Source: Nitrospinota bacterium
Lineage (GTDB): Bacteria; JADFOP01; DATKYB01
Assembly (NCBI GenBank): GCA_035528715.1
Contig: DATKYB010000150.1
Coordinates: 1 to 24,493, forward strand
Direction: 5' to 3'
DNA: 24,493 bases
Positions 8,484-16,470 of the stretch are shown here, in pieces. The notes below the pieces were generated by a model. The model had not been told where the DNA came from. It ran no database searches and saw only the letters and a program-made list of their open reading frames with translations. Numbering within the stretch: the first letter of the stretch is position 1; each line of letters starts with the position of its first letter. Both the position numbers and the translations under genes were made by a program.

Positions 8484-10019
8484 CTAAAAGAGACGAAGAT
8501 GAAACCAGTTGAATTCGCTTTTAAATACCGGCAGTGTCAGGGATATCTCGGACAAGGATATGAGAATCACAATAAGAAGAACGACAAAAAGAGGGTGACA
8601 GTACCTGTTTATTTTCAAGAACAGCGTTCTTATCCCGTAGATATAAAGAATGAGAAAAGGTATGATAACTCCTGATATCAGGCGGCCCGATAAAAAATAG
8701 GGTAATTCCCTTGTGGGATAGAAGCTTTTGCCGAAATCGAAACGAATCGAGAGAAAGGCGAGAAAAAGAACAGAGACCAGTAAGGCAAAAAAGCTCATAA
8801 AGAGAACAAAGCGTTTTTCATATTGCTCTTCTCTTTTCTTTGAGAAAAGCGAATAGAGAGATACAGAGAGAAAAAGGAATGTAGTGAACACATAGAGAAT
8901 ATCTGACCAGCGATATGCCAGTGCCTCTCCGTGCCAGTCAAACTCCCCCCGCCAGAAGCTCTTTGTCAGCTCGGCAAGGAAAAAAGACAGTCCCTTCAGG
9001 GTGAAAATCGGATGATTCCACATCTCACCAAAAGGCTTTGGAGTCCAGCCCAAATATTTTATGAACTCGTTATTTTGCATGAGACCGCCAAAAACAAGAT
9101 AGTTTCTTAGAAACAAAATCCCGACCGGTATACCGATACATAAAAGAAGAATAATGAACCGGGAAAGGTATTCTCTGAATCTTTTCGCAACGAGCAGTCT
9201 TTTTCCTTTAAGAAATATGATAACGAAAAAAAGAACAGGCAAAGCAATATTGGAAATCTTGGACATAAATGCCGCGGCAACAGACAAGCCGGCAATGGCA
9301 TGATAAAGAGACGACCTCTCTTTAAAATAGATCTGGATAAGAAGGAAAAAAGCGAGTCCGCAAAAGAGAGCGGAAAAGGTATCGTTCGTAACGGCATAGA
9401 AAAGATCCTGCGGGAAAAAGGCTAGGATAAGGGGGACTCCCATCCACATCAAAGGCTCGTCAGGGAAGAACTCTTTAGCCGTGATCCAGGAAAGCCAGAT
9501 GAGAAGAGCAAAGACAGGGATATTCAGAAAACGCAGCCAGTAGAGAAGGTATCCCCCTTCCATGCCGACAGCTTTTCCTATTTTGAACCACTGTGCCTCA
9601 AGAAAATACGGAAGCGGGAAAGCCGAGGCCTCGTGGTTTTGTTGCCTCTCCCAATATTTAGCCCGGGACGAGAAATAACGCGATTCTGTTACAAAAGGAT
9701 AGTTCCAGATAGGAGGAGGAAACTGTCCCCCGCGAAACTTTTCAGGCTTGTGTAGATATTCCCTTGTTTCATACAAAATGATAAGTTTTATACTGCCTGG
9801 ACTGTAGTCTACCTCCTCTTTTTTAGGAATTTCTCCTATGGAATATTTATAAACCATATCGAAATGAAGCTGTTCGTCTACGTTGTTGAAGAAAGGAAAC
9901 GCTGCGTTGAAAAGAAAAATCCGAACTGCAGCAAGAATAACAAGTAAAATAATAATATGTTTCTCATGATTCATTATGAATGTTTCTGCTGAGTTTTTAG
10001 CTGAATGAAGAGCATTCAT
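8484..10019 (-). CDS. DUF2142-like polytopic membrane protein, probable GT-C glycosyltransferase
   Basis: The 511-residue protein has about a dozen hydrophobic segments. After the first helix (about 21-40) comes a loop with NNVDEQLHFDMVY. The acidic pair Asp48-Glu49 sits where GT-C enzymes (PMT, ArnT, DUF2142 families) place their catalytic acid. The motif LFYAVTNDTFSALFCGLAFF in the middle also fits DUF2142-type proteins. From family knowledge it would use a lipid-linked sugar donor in the inner membrane; acceptor and sugar are unknown. The ATG at 10019 is weakly supported (GCGAG upstream), and Met16 is an alternative. No glycan gene cluster surrounds it. Sampled GC is about 48-50 percent (30 of 60 in 8881-8940, 29 of 60 in 9601-9660), above the core genes, which hints at a separate origin. 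Confidence 0.75.
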   Translation of the reverse strand: MNALHSAKNSAETFIMNHEKHIIILLVILAAVRIFLFNAAFPFFNNVDEQLHFDMVYKYSIGEIPKKEEVDYSPGSIKLIILYETREYLHKPEKFRGGQFPPPIWNYPFVTESRYFSSRAKYWERQQNHEASAFPLPYFLEAQWFKIGKAVGMEGGYLLYWLRFLNIPVFALLIWLSWITAKEFFPDEPLMWMGVPLILAFFPQDLFYAVTNDTFSALFCGLAFFLLIQIYFKERSSLYHAIAGLSVAAAFMSKISNIALPVLFFVIIFLKGKRLLVAKRFREYLSRFIILLLCIGIPVGILFLRNYLVFGGLMQNNEFIKYLGWTPKPFGEMWNHPIFTLKGLSFFLAELTKSFWRGEFDWHGEALAYRWSDILYVFTTFLFLSVSLYSLFSKKREEQYEKRFVLFMSFFALLVSVLFLAFLSIRFDFGKSFYPTRELPYFLSGRLISGVIIPFLILYIYGIRTLFLKINRYCHPLFVVLLIVILISLSEISLTLPVFKSEFNWFHLRLF

Positions 10020-10197
10020 TGTTGATCACTCGCCGCTTTCTAGAGTATTTTCTTTTAATATAACACAGAAGGCTTTTATGAAAAGCAAAAAGTGAAATAG
10101 CAAAAAAGCTCATGATAGAATCCTATTCTATTTTTGCCAACTTATTTGATAAACTACGACCTCCACTTATTGACAAATCCTTACATAATTTTTCATA

Positions 10198-10226
10198 TTG
10201 ACATAAAAAGACTAATCCATTATAAA
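10198..10226 (+). promoter_or_regulatory. Sigma70-type promoter of tRNA-Leu
   Basis: TTGACA (10198-10203), a 17-base spacer and TATAAA (10221-10226) form a near-consensus promoter. Initiation would fall about 10233, some 17 bases before the tRNA. A second TTGACA at 10170-10175 lacks a good -10 partner. The promoter may also serve the gamma-glutamyltranspeptidase gene that begins 30 bases after the tRNA. Confidence 0.75.
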
Positions 10227-10249
10227 TAAATCAATTTCAAACCTTAAAT

Positions 10250-10334
<85 letters not shown>

Positions 10335-10364
10335 ATAATTAAGACAATCTAAGGAACCTTTCAA

Positions 10365-11960
10365 ATGCTTTCTTCCACAGGCCGCTCTGTTGTCATGGCG
10401 AAAAAGGGGATGGCGGCAACAAGCCAGCCCCTTGCAGTCCAGGCAGGGATTCAGATTCTCCAGCAAGGAGGAAATGCCATTGATGCTTCGATTTGTAGCG
10501 CTGCGGCAATGAATGTTGTTGAGCCTATGGCAACAGGAATCGGCGGAGACCTTTATATGCTGATCTACCTCTCAAGGACAAAGGAGCTCAAGGGACTTAA
10601 TGGAACGGGCCGTGCTCCCTATGAAGCTACGAGGGACTATTTTATTAAAAAAGGGCTTGATAAGGTTCCCAATCACGGCATGCTGGCTATTTCTGTTCCG
10701 GGTACTGTAGATGCCTGGGCGTTGGCGTTAGAAAAATATGGAACCATGAGCCTTGCTAAGGTTTTTGAGCCTGCCATCCATTATGCTGAAGAAGGGTTTC
10801 CAGTAACCGAGATTATTGCACAGGAATGGAAGGAAAACGAAGAGCTCCTCTTAAAGCATCCTGATTCCAAGAAGACCTATCTTAAGGATGGCAAGGCGCC
10901 TTCTGCTGGAGAGATCTTTGTTCAAAAAGACCTTGCCCATACCTTAAAGAAGATTGCCAAGCACGGACCTGAAATCTTTTATAAGGGTGAGATAGCCGAG
11001 GCGATCGTTAAATTCTCCGAGAAGAATGGAGGACTTCTTTCCCTAAAGGATTTTCAGGATCACACCTCAACATGGGTTGAGCCGGTAAAGACAAATTACA
11101 GGGGATTCGATATCTATGAGATCTCTGCCAATACTCAGGGATTAACCCCTCTTATGATGCTCAATATCATCGAAGGATTTGATCTGAAATCACTTGGTCA
11201 CAACTCTGCTGAATTCCTCCATATCCTCATAGAGGCCAAGAAGCTTGCCTTTGCAGACAGGAATAAATATATTGCAGACCCTGAATTTGCCGATATACCT
11301 GAGAAGTGGCTCTTATCAAAGGAATATGCTGAGGAGAGAAGAAGGTTGATAGATACAAAAAGGGGTTCAGAAGGATTTGAACCAGGCATTCCCCCATCCA
11401 AAGATACGATTTATCTTACAGTTGTGGATAGGGAAGGTAACGTCGTATCCTATATAAACAGTCTCTTTCAAAAATTTGGCTCTGGTGTAACTGTAGGCGG
11501 GACAGGCATATGCCTTCAGGCAAGGGCATCTGGATTCACTTTAGAAGAGGGCCATTTTAACTGCATTGAGCCGCATAAGAGACCCTTTCACACCAATATA
11601 CCGGCCATGATGTTTAAAGATGGCAAGCCCTATATGTCCTTTGGTGTGATGGGTGCAGATATGCAGCCTCAAGGTCATGTTCAGGTCGTCATAAATAATG
11701 TCGATTTCAATATGAATGCACAGGAGGCGGTTGATGCAGCACGATTTCGTCATATAAAAGGGAAAAAGGTATGCCTTGAGGATGCTATTCTTGAAGAGAC
11801 AAGGAAAGAATTAATCAAAATGGGGCATGAGATTATTCCTGCTGAACAAACAGGTCTTGGCGGATTTGGTGGGGCCCAAGCCATTATCATTGATCCGAAA
11901 AGTAATGTTCTTCTTGGAGGCTCGGACTACAGAAAAGACGGCTGTGCAATTGGATACTAA
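10365..11960 (+). CDS. Gamma-glutamyltranspeptidase family protein (N-terminal nucleophile hydrolase)
   Basis: A 531-residue member of the GGT family, which cleaves or transfers gamma-glutamyl groups and matures by self-cleavage before a Thr nucleophile. The large-subunit part shows AATSQPLAVQAGIQILQQGGNAIDA (about 18-42) and EPMATGIGGDLYMLIY (53-68). The probable cleavage point is in SKDTIYLTVVDREGNVVS, with Thr348 as the nucleophile. It is followed by FGSGVTVGGTGI, the Ser/Gly-rich substrate region, and AQEAVDAARFRH. The usual T-T-H context is D-T-I-Y here, as in some distant bacterial GGT-like proteins. There is no signal peptide, so it is probably cytoplasmic, unlike classical periplasmic GGT. 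AAGGA at 10351-10355 lies 9 bases before the ATG. Substrate specificity is uncertain. Confidence 0.88.
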   Translation: MLSSTGRSVVMAKKGMAATSQPLAVQAGIQILQQGGNAIDASICSAAAMNVVEPMATGIGGDLYMLIYLSRTKELKGLNGTGRAPYEATRDYFIKKGLDKVPNHGMLAISVPGTVDAWALALEKYGTMSLAKVFEPAIHYAEEGFPVTEIIAQEWKENEELLLKHPDSKKTYLKDGKAPSAGEIFVQKDLAHTLKKIAKHGPEIFYKGEIAEAIVKFSEKNGGLLSLKDFQDHTSTWVEPVKTNYRGFDIYEISANTQGLTPLMMLNIIEGFDLKSLGHNSAEFLHILIEAKKLAFADRNKYIADPEFADIPEKWLLSKEYAEERRRLIDTKRGSEGFEPGIPPSKDTIYLTVVDREGNVVSYINSLFQKFGSGVTVGGTGICLQARASGFTLEEGHFNCIEPHKRPFHTNIPAMMFKDGKPYMSFGVMGADMQPQGHVQVVINNVDFNMNAQEAVDAARFRHIKGKKVCLEDAILEETRKELIKMGHEIIPAEQTGLGGFGGAQAIIIDPKSNVLLGGSDYRKDGCAIGY

Positions 11961-11976
11961 GAAGAGGTTATTTATA

Positions 11977-12399
11977 ATGATGTTTAAAATTCTTACTTGT
12001 TTTATTATTTTGTCTTTTTTATCCCCATTATCTTTTGCAACAGATGAGAAGGACTGGGAGAATCTCTGTCCTAACCCTGACATTTTTTACTGTAAAAACG
12101 TAGAGAAAACAGCATATCATGGTTCAGACAGTCCGCCTCATCTTAGAGGAAGACAACTTGGTAAAATTATTGGAGTAGCATGGATACCAAAGGGAACCAT
12201 CATTGGTTATGAAAAGCCAATCACAGAAGCTGGGATACCGAGGAAAGCCCTTCTATCACCAAGGAGTGCTTTTTACTATATTATTGTTGATGATGTCTGG
12301 AAGAAAGAATTTCTTCGTCCCTGTTTGGAAATTGAGGTTGAGAAAGTTAAGACCGGCAATGAACTAGAAATTTTATTTCAGAATAAATCATCAGAATAG
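11977..12399 (+). CDS. Small exported protein of unknown function
   Basis: I do not recognise this 140-residue protein. I chose the ATG at 11977 because it directly begins a signal peptide (MMFKILTCFIILSFLSPLSFA, cleavage likely after Ala21) and has GAAGAGG at 11961-11967, 9 bases upstream. A longer open frame reaching back to 11827 overlaps the preceding gene and is unlikely to be translated. The mature part contains three Cys residues (in NLCPNPDIFYC and LRPCLEIE), which could form a disulfide in the periplasm, and a central part with PPHLRGRQLGKIIGVAWIPKGTIIGYEKP. It starts 16 bases after the GGT-family stop, so the two are probably co-transcribed. GC content is low (20 of 60 in 12001-12060), like the core genes. 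No catalytic motif is visible. Confidence 0.72.
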   Translation: MMFKILTCFIILSFLSPLSFATDEKDWENLCPNPDIFYCKNVEKTAYHGSDSPPHLRGRQLGKIIGVAWIPKGTIIGYEKPITEAGIPRKALLSPRSAFYYIIVDDVWKKEFLRPCLEIEVEKVKTGNELEILFQNKSSE

Positions 12400-12465
12400 C
12401 TGGTGAATGTTATTGCAGAACTGCAAAAAATTCAAAGCATTTTGGCTAACGATATCGATAACGTC

Positions 12466-12496
12466 TTGACAAACTGATAAGTCAGTGATATTTAAT
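12466..12496 (+). promoter_or_regulatory. Possible promoter upstream of purE
   Basis: TTGACA at 12466-12471 is consensus. The best -10 match, TTTAAT at 12491-12496, leaves a 19-base spacer, which is longer than ideal. It lies 47 bases before the purE start. Plausible but weak. Confidence 0.35.
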
Positions 12497-12542
12497 CATA
12501 TTCTTAAAAGTGTGTTCTTAAAAACATTGAGGAGAGATAAAT

Positions 12543-13037
12543 ATGAATAAACCAGTAGGAATAGTTATTGGAAGCGAATCTGATCTCCCTGTAATAAAGG
12601 AAACCACAAAGATATTAGATTTTTTTAAAATAGGATATGACTTGACAATCTCTTCTGCTCATAGGTCTCCTAAGAGAACTATTGACTATGCACGAAATGC
12701 TAAAAAGAGAGGGTTCAAAATACTTATTATAGGTGCTGGAGCAGCAGCCCATCTCGCAGGTTTTATTGCAGCGGAGACAACCCTTCCTGTAATCGGCATA
12801 CCGATTGATTCCTCACCGCTTCAGGGCTTTGATTCTTTGCTATCCACGGTTCAGATGCCTGGTGGTGTCCCTGTTGCTTCTATGTCTGTAGGAAAGGCGG
12901 GTGCAAAAAACGCAGGTATATTTGCTGCACAGATACTTTCTCTTAGGGATCCCAAAATAGCGGAAAGGCTTAAGAAGTATAAAAAGAAATTGGCTAAAGA
13001 AGTAGAGTTGAAAGCAAATAGCCTAAAACCCAAGTAA
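12543..13037 (+). CDS. purE: N5-carboxyaminoimidazole ribonucleotide mutase (PurE, class I)
   Basis: Moves the carboxyl group of N5-CAIR to C4 to give CAIR in purine synthesis. The 164-residue length is standard. Motifs in order are GIVIGSESDLPVIKE (phosphate and CO2 binding), TISSAHRSPKRT with the catalytic His, IIGAGAAAHLAGFIAAETTLPVIGIPI, and QMPGGVPVASMSVGKAGAKNAG. The AHR and GAGAAAHLAG pattern fits the class I mutase rather than the class II AIR carboxylase; class I normally needs PurK, which is not in this window. AGGAG at 12530-12534 lies 8 bases before the ATG. The tsaC-like gene follows after 5 bases, so the two are probably one transcript. Confidence 0.95.
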   Translation: MNKPVGIVIGSESDLPVIKETTKILDFFKIGYDLTISSAHRSPKRTIDYARNAKKRGFKILIIGAGAAAHLAGFIAAETTLPVIGIPIDSSPLQGFDSLLSTVQMPGGVPVASMSVGKAGAKNAGIFAAQILSLRDPKIAERLKKYKKKLAKEVELKANSLKPK

Positions 13038-13042
13038 AAAGC

Positions 13043-13678
13043 ATGAGCCGAATATTAAAAGTTGAATCAGATCTAAATAAAGATCTTGATGCAATTGAGC
13101 AAGGCGTAGAAGTGATTGTGAAAGGAGGAATTGTAGCCTATCCTACTGAGACTTACTATGGACTCGGAGCAAATGCCTATGATGAAAAAGCTGTAAAGAA
13201 GATATTTGAAATCAAAGGGAGATCATTAAAAAAACCAATTTTGGTAATCATTGGAGATAGAGATCAGCTTTTCGAACTGATAGAAAGACCCCCTTTACAT
13301 TTAGAAAAATTGATTGATAGATTTTGGCCTGGTCCCTTGACGATTGTATTGAGAGCATCCCCTAAATTGCCAGATATCTTATTGGGTGACACGGGAAAGA
13401 TTGGTATCCGAATTTCTAGCCATATTGTAGCAAGAAATCTATCGCTGAGAGCCAATTTTCCTATAACATCAACCAGTGCAAATATATCAGGAAAACAAAT
13501 TCTTACTAATGCCTTAGATATAATGAGGGAATGGGGAAACCGAATAGACCTCATTTTAGATGGGGGGACGTTAAAGAATAGCCGGGGATCAACTATTATT
13601 GATATAAGCGAGAATCATTTGTTATTAATCAGAGAAGGCGACATCTCTTTTAAGGATATAGAAGATGTCCTCCATTAG
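13043..13678 (+). CDS. Sua5/YciO/YrdC family L-threonylcarbamoyladenylate synthase
   Basis: Makes threonylcarbamoyl-AMP from threonine, bicarbonate and ATP, the first step of the t6A37 modification of ANN-decoding tRNAs. The 211 residues cover a single YrdC domain without the extra C-terminal Sua5 domain, hence TsaC-like. Visible motifs are YPTETYYGLGANA (33-45), the nucleotide-binding KGRSLKKP (58-65), FWPGPLTIVL (94-103) and ITSTSANISG (141-150). It starts 5 bases after purE with no clear Shine-Dalgarno sequence, which suggests translational coupling. Its TAG overlaps head-on with the TAA of cpoB on the other strand, leaving no room for a terminator. Confidence 0.93.
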   Translation: MSRILKVESDLNKDLDAIEQGVEVIVKGGIVAYPTETYYGLGANAYDEKAVKKIFEIKGRSLKKPILVIIGDRDQLFELIERPPLHLEKLIDRFWPGPLTIVLRASPKLPDILLGDTGKIGIRISSHIVARNLSLRANFPITSTSANISGKQILTNALDIMREWGNRIDLILDGGTLKNSRGSTIIDISENHLLLIREGDISFKDIEDVLH

Positions 13679-14481
13679 TCTTTTTCTAAGAACTTTAATT
13701 TCCCCTCGGCAAGTTTTGCTTCTGCAGTAAGAGGAAAACTTTTTATTAAATCTTTCAATTGCTCCTTAGCATCGTTTGTTCTCTTTAGTTCAATATAGCT
13801 ATAAGCTTTTTTTAAGAGAGCACTGGGGACTTTATTACTTTTTGGATAATTGTTAATTAATTTATCAAATTCCTCTAAAGCCTTTCCAAAATCTTTTAGA
13901 CTATAATAAGATTCTCCAATCCAATATTGAGCATTTCCTGCCATTTCAGAACCGGAAAACTTTTTTAAATATTCCTGGAAACCAGATATGGCAAGGTCAT
14001 AATTACCCTTCAGATAATCATTATAAGAGGTTCGATATATGTCAGCAGGGTCTAAAATAGCAATAACGTCCTTGCCTGCCTTATCTTCTGGTATTTGAGA
14101 TCTTGAATCTTTGATTTGATGGGATAGTCTCACCTGTATCAGATCAATCTCTTGTGAAAGCTGTGTTATTCTAAAATTAAATTCGTCCAATTTAGAATTA
14201 AAGACCTGATTATTTTCTGTGAGTTCTCCGATATCAGCCTTTATGTCTGCTTGGTTCTTCTTTATGGCTTCTAGATCCCGCCTTATTTTCGTAATCTCAC
14301 TCTTGGACTCTGAAGTTTTCGTCATATCAACGCTGGTCTGTAGAGACTTTAACTGATGTTTAATCGTTAAGAGATCATTTTGTATACTCACAGAGTCTTC
14401 TGTTGGAACACATCCTACTAAAAATAAGGTTAGAATAATAATGCATGAAATTTTATAAATTTCAAATTTTCTTTTTATCAG
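13675..14481 (-). CDS. cpoB: Tol-Pal system coordinator CpoB (YbgF), probable lipoprotein with non-ATG start
   Basis: Periplasmic CpoB/YbgF links Tol-Pal action with peptidoglycan synthesis during division. The open frame extends back to an ATG at 14613, but that start overlaps pal by 56 bases and puts the lipobox LVGC at residue 65-68, too far in. I prefer the CTG at 14481: it has AAGGA 7 bases upstream (14489-14493) and gives a compact lipoprotein signal, with the lipobox Cys at residue 24. A TTG at 14541 is the other option. With the CTG start the protein has 268 residues: a coiled coil at about 31-123 rich in heptads, then a C-terminal TPR block (about 144-268) with YNDYLKGNYDLAISGFQEYL and YWIGESYYSLKDFGKALEEF. 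E. coli CpoB is not lipidated. It is the last gene of the tol-pal operon. Confidence 0.88.
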   Translation of the reverse strand: MIKRKFEIYKISCIIILTLFLVGCVPTEDSVSIQNDLLTIKHQLKSLQTSVDMTKTSESKSEITKIRRDLEAIKKNQADIKADIGELTENNQVFNSKLDEFNFRITQLSQEIDLIQVRLSHQIKDSRSQIPEDKAGKDVIAILDPADIYRTSYNDYLKGNYDLAISGFQEYLKKFSGSEMAGNAQYWIGESYYSLKDFGKALEEFDKLINNYPKSNKVPSALLKKAYSYIELKRTNDAKEQLKDLIKSFPLTAEAKLAEGKLKFLEKD

Positions 14482-14488
14482 GATCTTT

Positions 14489-14493
14489 TCCTT
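14489..14493 (-). promoter_or_regulatory. Shine-Dalgarno AAGGA supporting a CTG start of cpoB
   Basis: On the minus strand AAGGA is followed by 7 bases and then CTG (14481-14479), which opens a compact lipoprotein signal. It lies just downstream of the pal-cpoB hairpin. Confidence 0.5.
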
Positions 14494-14511
14494 TTCTTGA
14501 TTAGAGCGGAA

Positions 14512-14539
14512 GAGGACCTTAACAAAGGTTAAGGTCCTC
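14512..14539 (-). other. Perfect 12-base-pair hairpin between pal and cpoB
   Basis: GAGGACCTTAAC (14512-14523 on the plus strand) and GTTAAGGTCCTC (14528-14539) are exact reverse complements around a 4-base loop. On the minus strand the stem begins 18 bases after the pal stop. No T-run follows, so it is a candidate for mRNA processing, 3'-end protection or partial attenuation inside the operon rather than a full terminator. Confidence 0.75.
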
Positions 14540-14557
14540 AACAGATAATAATCCTTT

Positions 14558-15121
14558 TCACTTTTGTATTGTAAAATGAGCTCTTCTATTTTTAGCCCAT
14601 GCGTCTTCATCATGACCTAATTCAAAGGGCCTTTCTTCGCCATAGCTTATTGTAAAGATGCGAGAAGGGTCTATTCCAAGAGCTGCGAGATAATTTCGAG
14701 TGCTTAACGCCCTTCTTTCTCCAAGGGCTAGATTATATTCAATTGTTCCCCTTTCGTCACAATGGCCTTCGATCATCACCTTCACATTTGGATTCTCTTT
14801 GAGCCACTCAGCATTCCTTTCCAGCATCTCTTTTGACTCATCAGTTATACGAGATTTATCAAAATCAAAGAAAATATCGTTGATATTTGCACTAAATTCA
14901 AACTCTAGACCTCTGGCAGTGGCCTCTACAGGAAGTTCTTTCACTTCTACTACCTTTATCTCTGGCTTTTCTTCTGGGACAGGTGGAGGAGGTGGTGTGG
15001 GTTTTACTTCAGGTGCAGGAGCTGGTGGAGGAGCAATAGGGGCTTTTTTAGCACATCCAGTAAAGACCCCCAGTAATATGATAATTCCAAAAATAATCGA
15101 ATAACGTGTAAAAGTCCTCAT
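14558..15121 (-). CDS. pal: Peptidoglycan-associated lipoprotein Pal
   Basis: Outer-membrane lipoprotein that binds peptidoglycan and is relocated by TolB and TolA during constriction. I take the ATG at 15121 (187 residues). A GTG further upstream in the same frame lies inside the Shine-Dalgarno sequence and cannot be the start. Signal with lipobox FTGC (lipidated Cys23), followed by Ala rather than Asp, consistent with outer-membrane sorting. A Pro/Ala/Glu-rich linker (about 26-55) precedes an OmpA-like domain. It contains [11 protein letters not shown] (83-93) and the peptidoglycan-binding region [18 protein letters not shown] (118-135), ending in [13 protein letters not shown]. The gene lies between tolB and cpoB in canonical order, 26 bases after the tolB stop. 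Confidence 0.96.
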   Translation of the reverse strand: MRTFTRYSIIFGIIILLGVFTGCAKKAPIAPPPAPAPEVKPTPPPPPVPEEKPEIKVVEVKELPVEATARGLEFEFSANINDIFFDFDKSRITDESKEMLERNAEWLKENPNVKVMIEGHCDERGTIEYNLALGERRALSTRNYLAALGIDPSRIFTISYGEERPFELGHDEDAWAKNRRAHFTIQK

Positions 15122-15128
15122 CAAAGAT

Positions 15129-15139
15129 ATCACCTCCTT
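15129..15139 (-). promoter_or_regulatory. Full-length Shine-Dalgarno of pal
   Basis: On the minus strand the 11 bases AAGGAGGTGAT match the 16S anti-Shine-Dalgarno tail completely. They end 7 bases before the ATG at 15121. It is the strongest ribosome site in the window, consistent with Pal being an abundant protein. Confidence 0.85.
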
Positions 15140-15147
15140 TCTTATGT

Positions 15148-16464
15148 TTAATCAGTTCTGGGTCCCCAAGCAGGATTATATCCCCCTCCTTTGAGGGATG
15201 TCAATGCCTTTTGATTGGTACCATTCGCATTCATAAAAAATATTTGAACTTTACCTTTTCTGGTTGAGCTAAATGCTATTAATCTGCCATCTGGTGACCA
15301 TACTGGACTTTCATTACTTCTTGAATGAGATGTTAACTGACGTATACTTCTTCCATCAACACTCATAACATATATATTAAATAAACCCTCTCTTTTGGAG
15401 ACAAATGCAATTTTATCTCCTTTAGGAGACCACGCAGGTTGGTCATTAAAACTTCCCTCATAAGTCAGTCGTCTTAAATTGGTCCCTTCAGAATCCATAA
15501 CGTATATTTGTGGACTCCCACTTCTATCAGAGGTAAAGGCAATCTGTCTTCCATTAGGTGACCAGCAGGGAGAAGAATCGATGGCTCTGTTATTGGTCAG
15601 TCTTTGTAAGTTACTCCCATCACTATTCATTGTATAAATTTCAGGATTCCCATCTTTACTAAGAACAAGAGACAACTTTTTACCATCAGGTGACCACGCA
15701 GGAGATATATTGAGACCAGGATAAAGAGAAAAAGGCTTTTCATCTCCTTTTGTGAGATCTTTAATATAAAGATCCGGATTGTTGTCTCTGTAAAAGGTAA
15801 AAAGAATTTTTTTCCCATCAGGTGACCATTCTGGAGATAATAATAGAGAACGACCTCCTGTTATACGCTGGATATTATATCCGTCATAATCCATAATATA
15901 TATTTCTTTATGACCTTCGTATTTTGATTCAAGGGCAATCTTCGTTTGAGCTATTCCTTTTTCTCCTGTGAACCGATAAACAATTTCATCAGAAAATCTA
16001 TGAATCATTTTTCTCAAGGTCTCCTTTGACCCAGAATATTTTTTCCCCGTTATCTGTTTTCCTCTGATAACATCAAATAATCGAGATTCAATTGTCAGGC
16101 TATTGTCCTGGATAGAATAGCTTCCTTTTACCAACGCATCAGCTCCCAATAGAGACCACTCCTTAAAAACAATCCTTCCTTCTTTATTGTCGATATCACT
16201 AATCTCTTTGAGGAATTGGGGATTTTCAATAAGATTAAAAAATCCATATACTTTCAGGTCATCTTTAAGTATATCTGCCATTGTTTTTGATAGGTGTTTT
16301 GCTTTATCAGACACATTTTCTGGAGAGAAGTCTGGAACGGCAATCTCTATCTTTTTTCCACCTCTTCGGTAAATATCCAAATATACTTCTGTTTGAGCAT
16401 AGGTTGAGGTAAGAGAGCCTAAACAGAAAAAAGTCAAAAAAAAGAACAAAAAACCTTTTTTCAT
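15148..16464 (-). CDS. tolB: Tol-Pal system protein TolB
   Basis: Periplasmic beta-propeller protein that binds Pal and receives the signal from TolA. The 438-residue length is typical. It has a signal peptide with probable cleavage at TYA23-Gln24. The N-terminal domain (about 25-165) includes [15 protein letters not shown] and [10 protein letters not shown]. The C-terminal propeller carries six WSPDG-type blades ([48 protein letters not shown]). AAGGA about 9 bases before the ATG overlaps the last codons of the upstream tolA-like gene (6 bases between stop and start), which suggests translational coupling. Confidence 0.97.
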   Translation of the reverse strand: MKKGFLFFFLTFFCLGSLTSTYAQTEVYLDIYRRGGKKIEIAVPDFSPENVSDKAKHLSKTMADILKDDLKVYGFFNLIENPQFLKEISDIDNKEGRIVFKEWSLLGADALVKGSYSIQDNSLTIESRLFDVIRGKQITGKKYSGSKETLRKMIHRFSDEIVYRFTGEKGIAQTKIALESKYEGHKEIYIMDYDGYNIQRITGGRSLLLSPEWSPDGKKILFTFYRDNNPDLYIKDLTKGDEKPFSLYPGLNISPAWSPDGKKLSLVLSKDGNPEIYTMNSDGSNLQRLTNNRAIDSSPCWSPNGRQIAFTSDRSGSPQIYVMDSEGTNLRRLTYEGSFNDQPAWSPKGDKIAFVSKREGLFNIYVMSVDGRSIRQLTSHSRSNESPVWSPDGRLIAFSSTRKGKVQIFFMNANGTNQKALTSLKGGGYNPAWGPRTD

Positions 16465-16470
16465 CGATAA

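Noticed and set aside
10170-10193. First TTGACA upstream of tRNA-Leu as a promoter
   Set aside because: No acceptable -10 hexamer lies at 16-18 bases; the second TTGACA at 10198 has TATAAA at exactly 17.
11827-11976. Longer N-terminus for the exported protein, starting inside the GGT gene
   Set aside because: It would overlap GGT by 134 bases and bury the signal peptide; the ATG at 11977 has its own ribosome site and starts the signal directly.
12411-12427. Palindrome TTGCAGAACTGCAA after the exported-protein gene
   Set aside because: It makes at most a 5-bp stem with a 4-base loop, and is followed by A rather than T on the plus strand; too weak for a terminator.
14700-15104. Plus-strand open frame opposite pal with a Gly/Thr-rich translation
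   Set aside because: It is a shadow of the Pro/Ala-rich Pal linker and OmpA domain on the minus strand.
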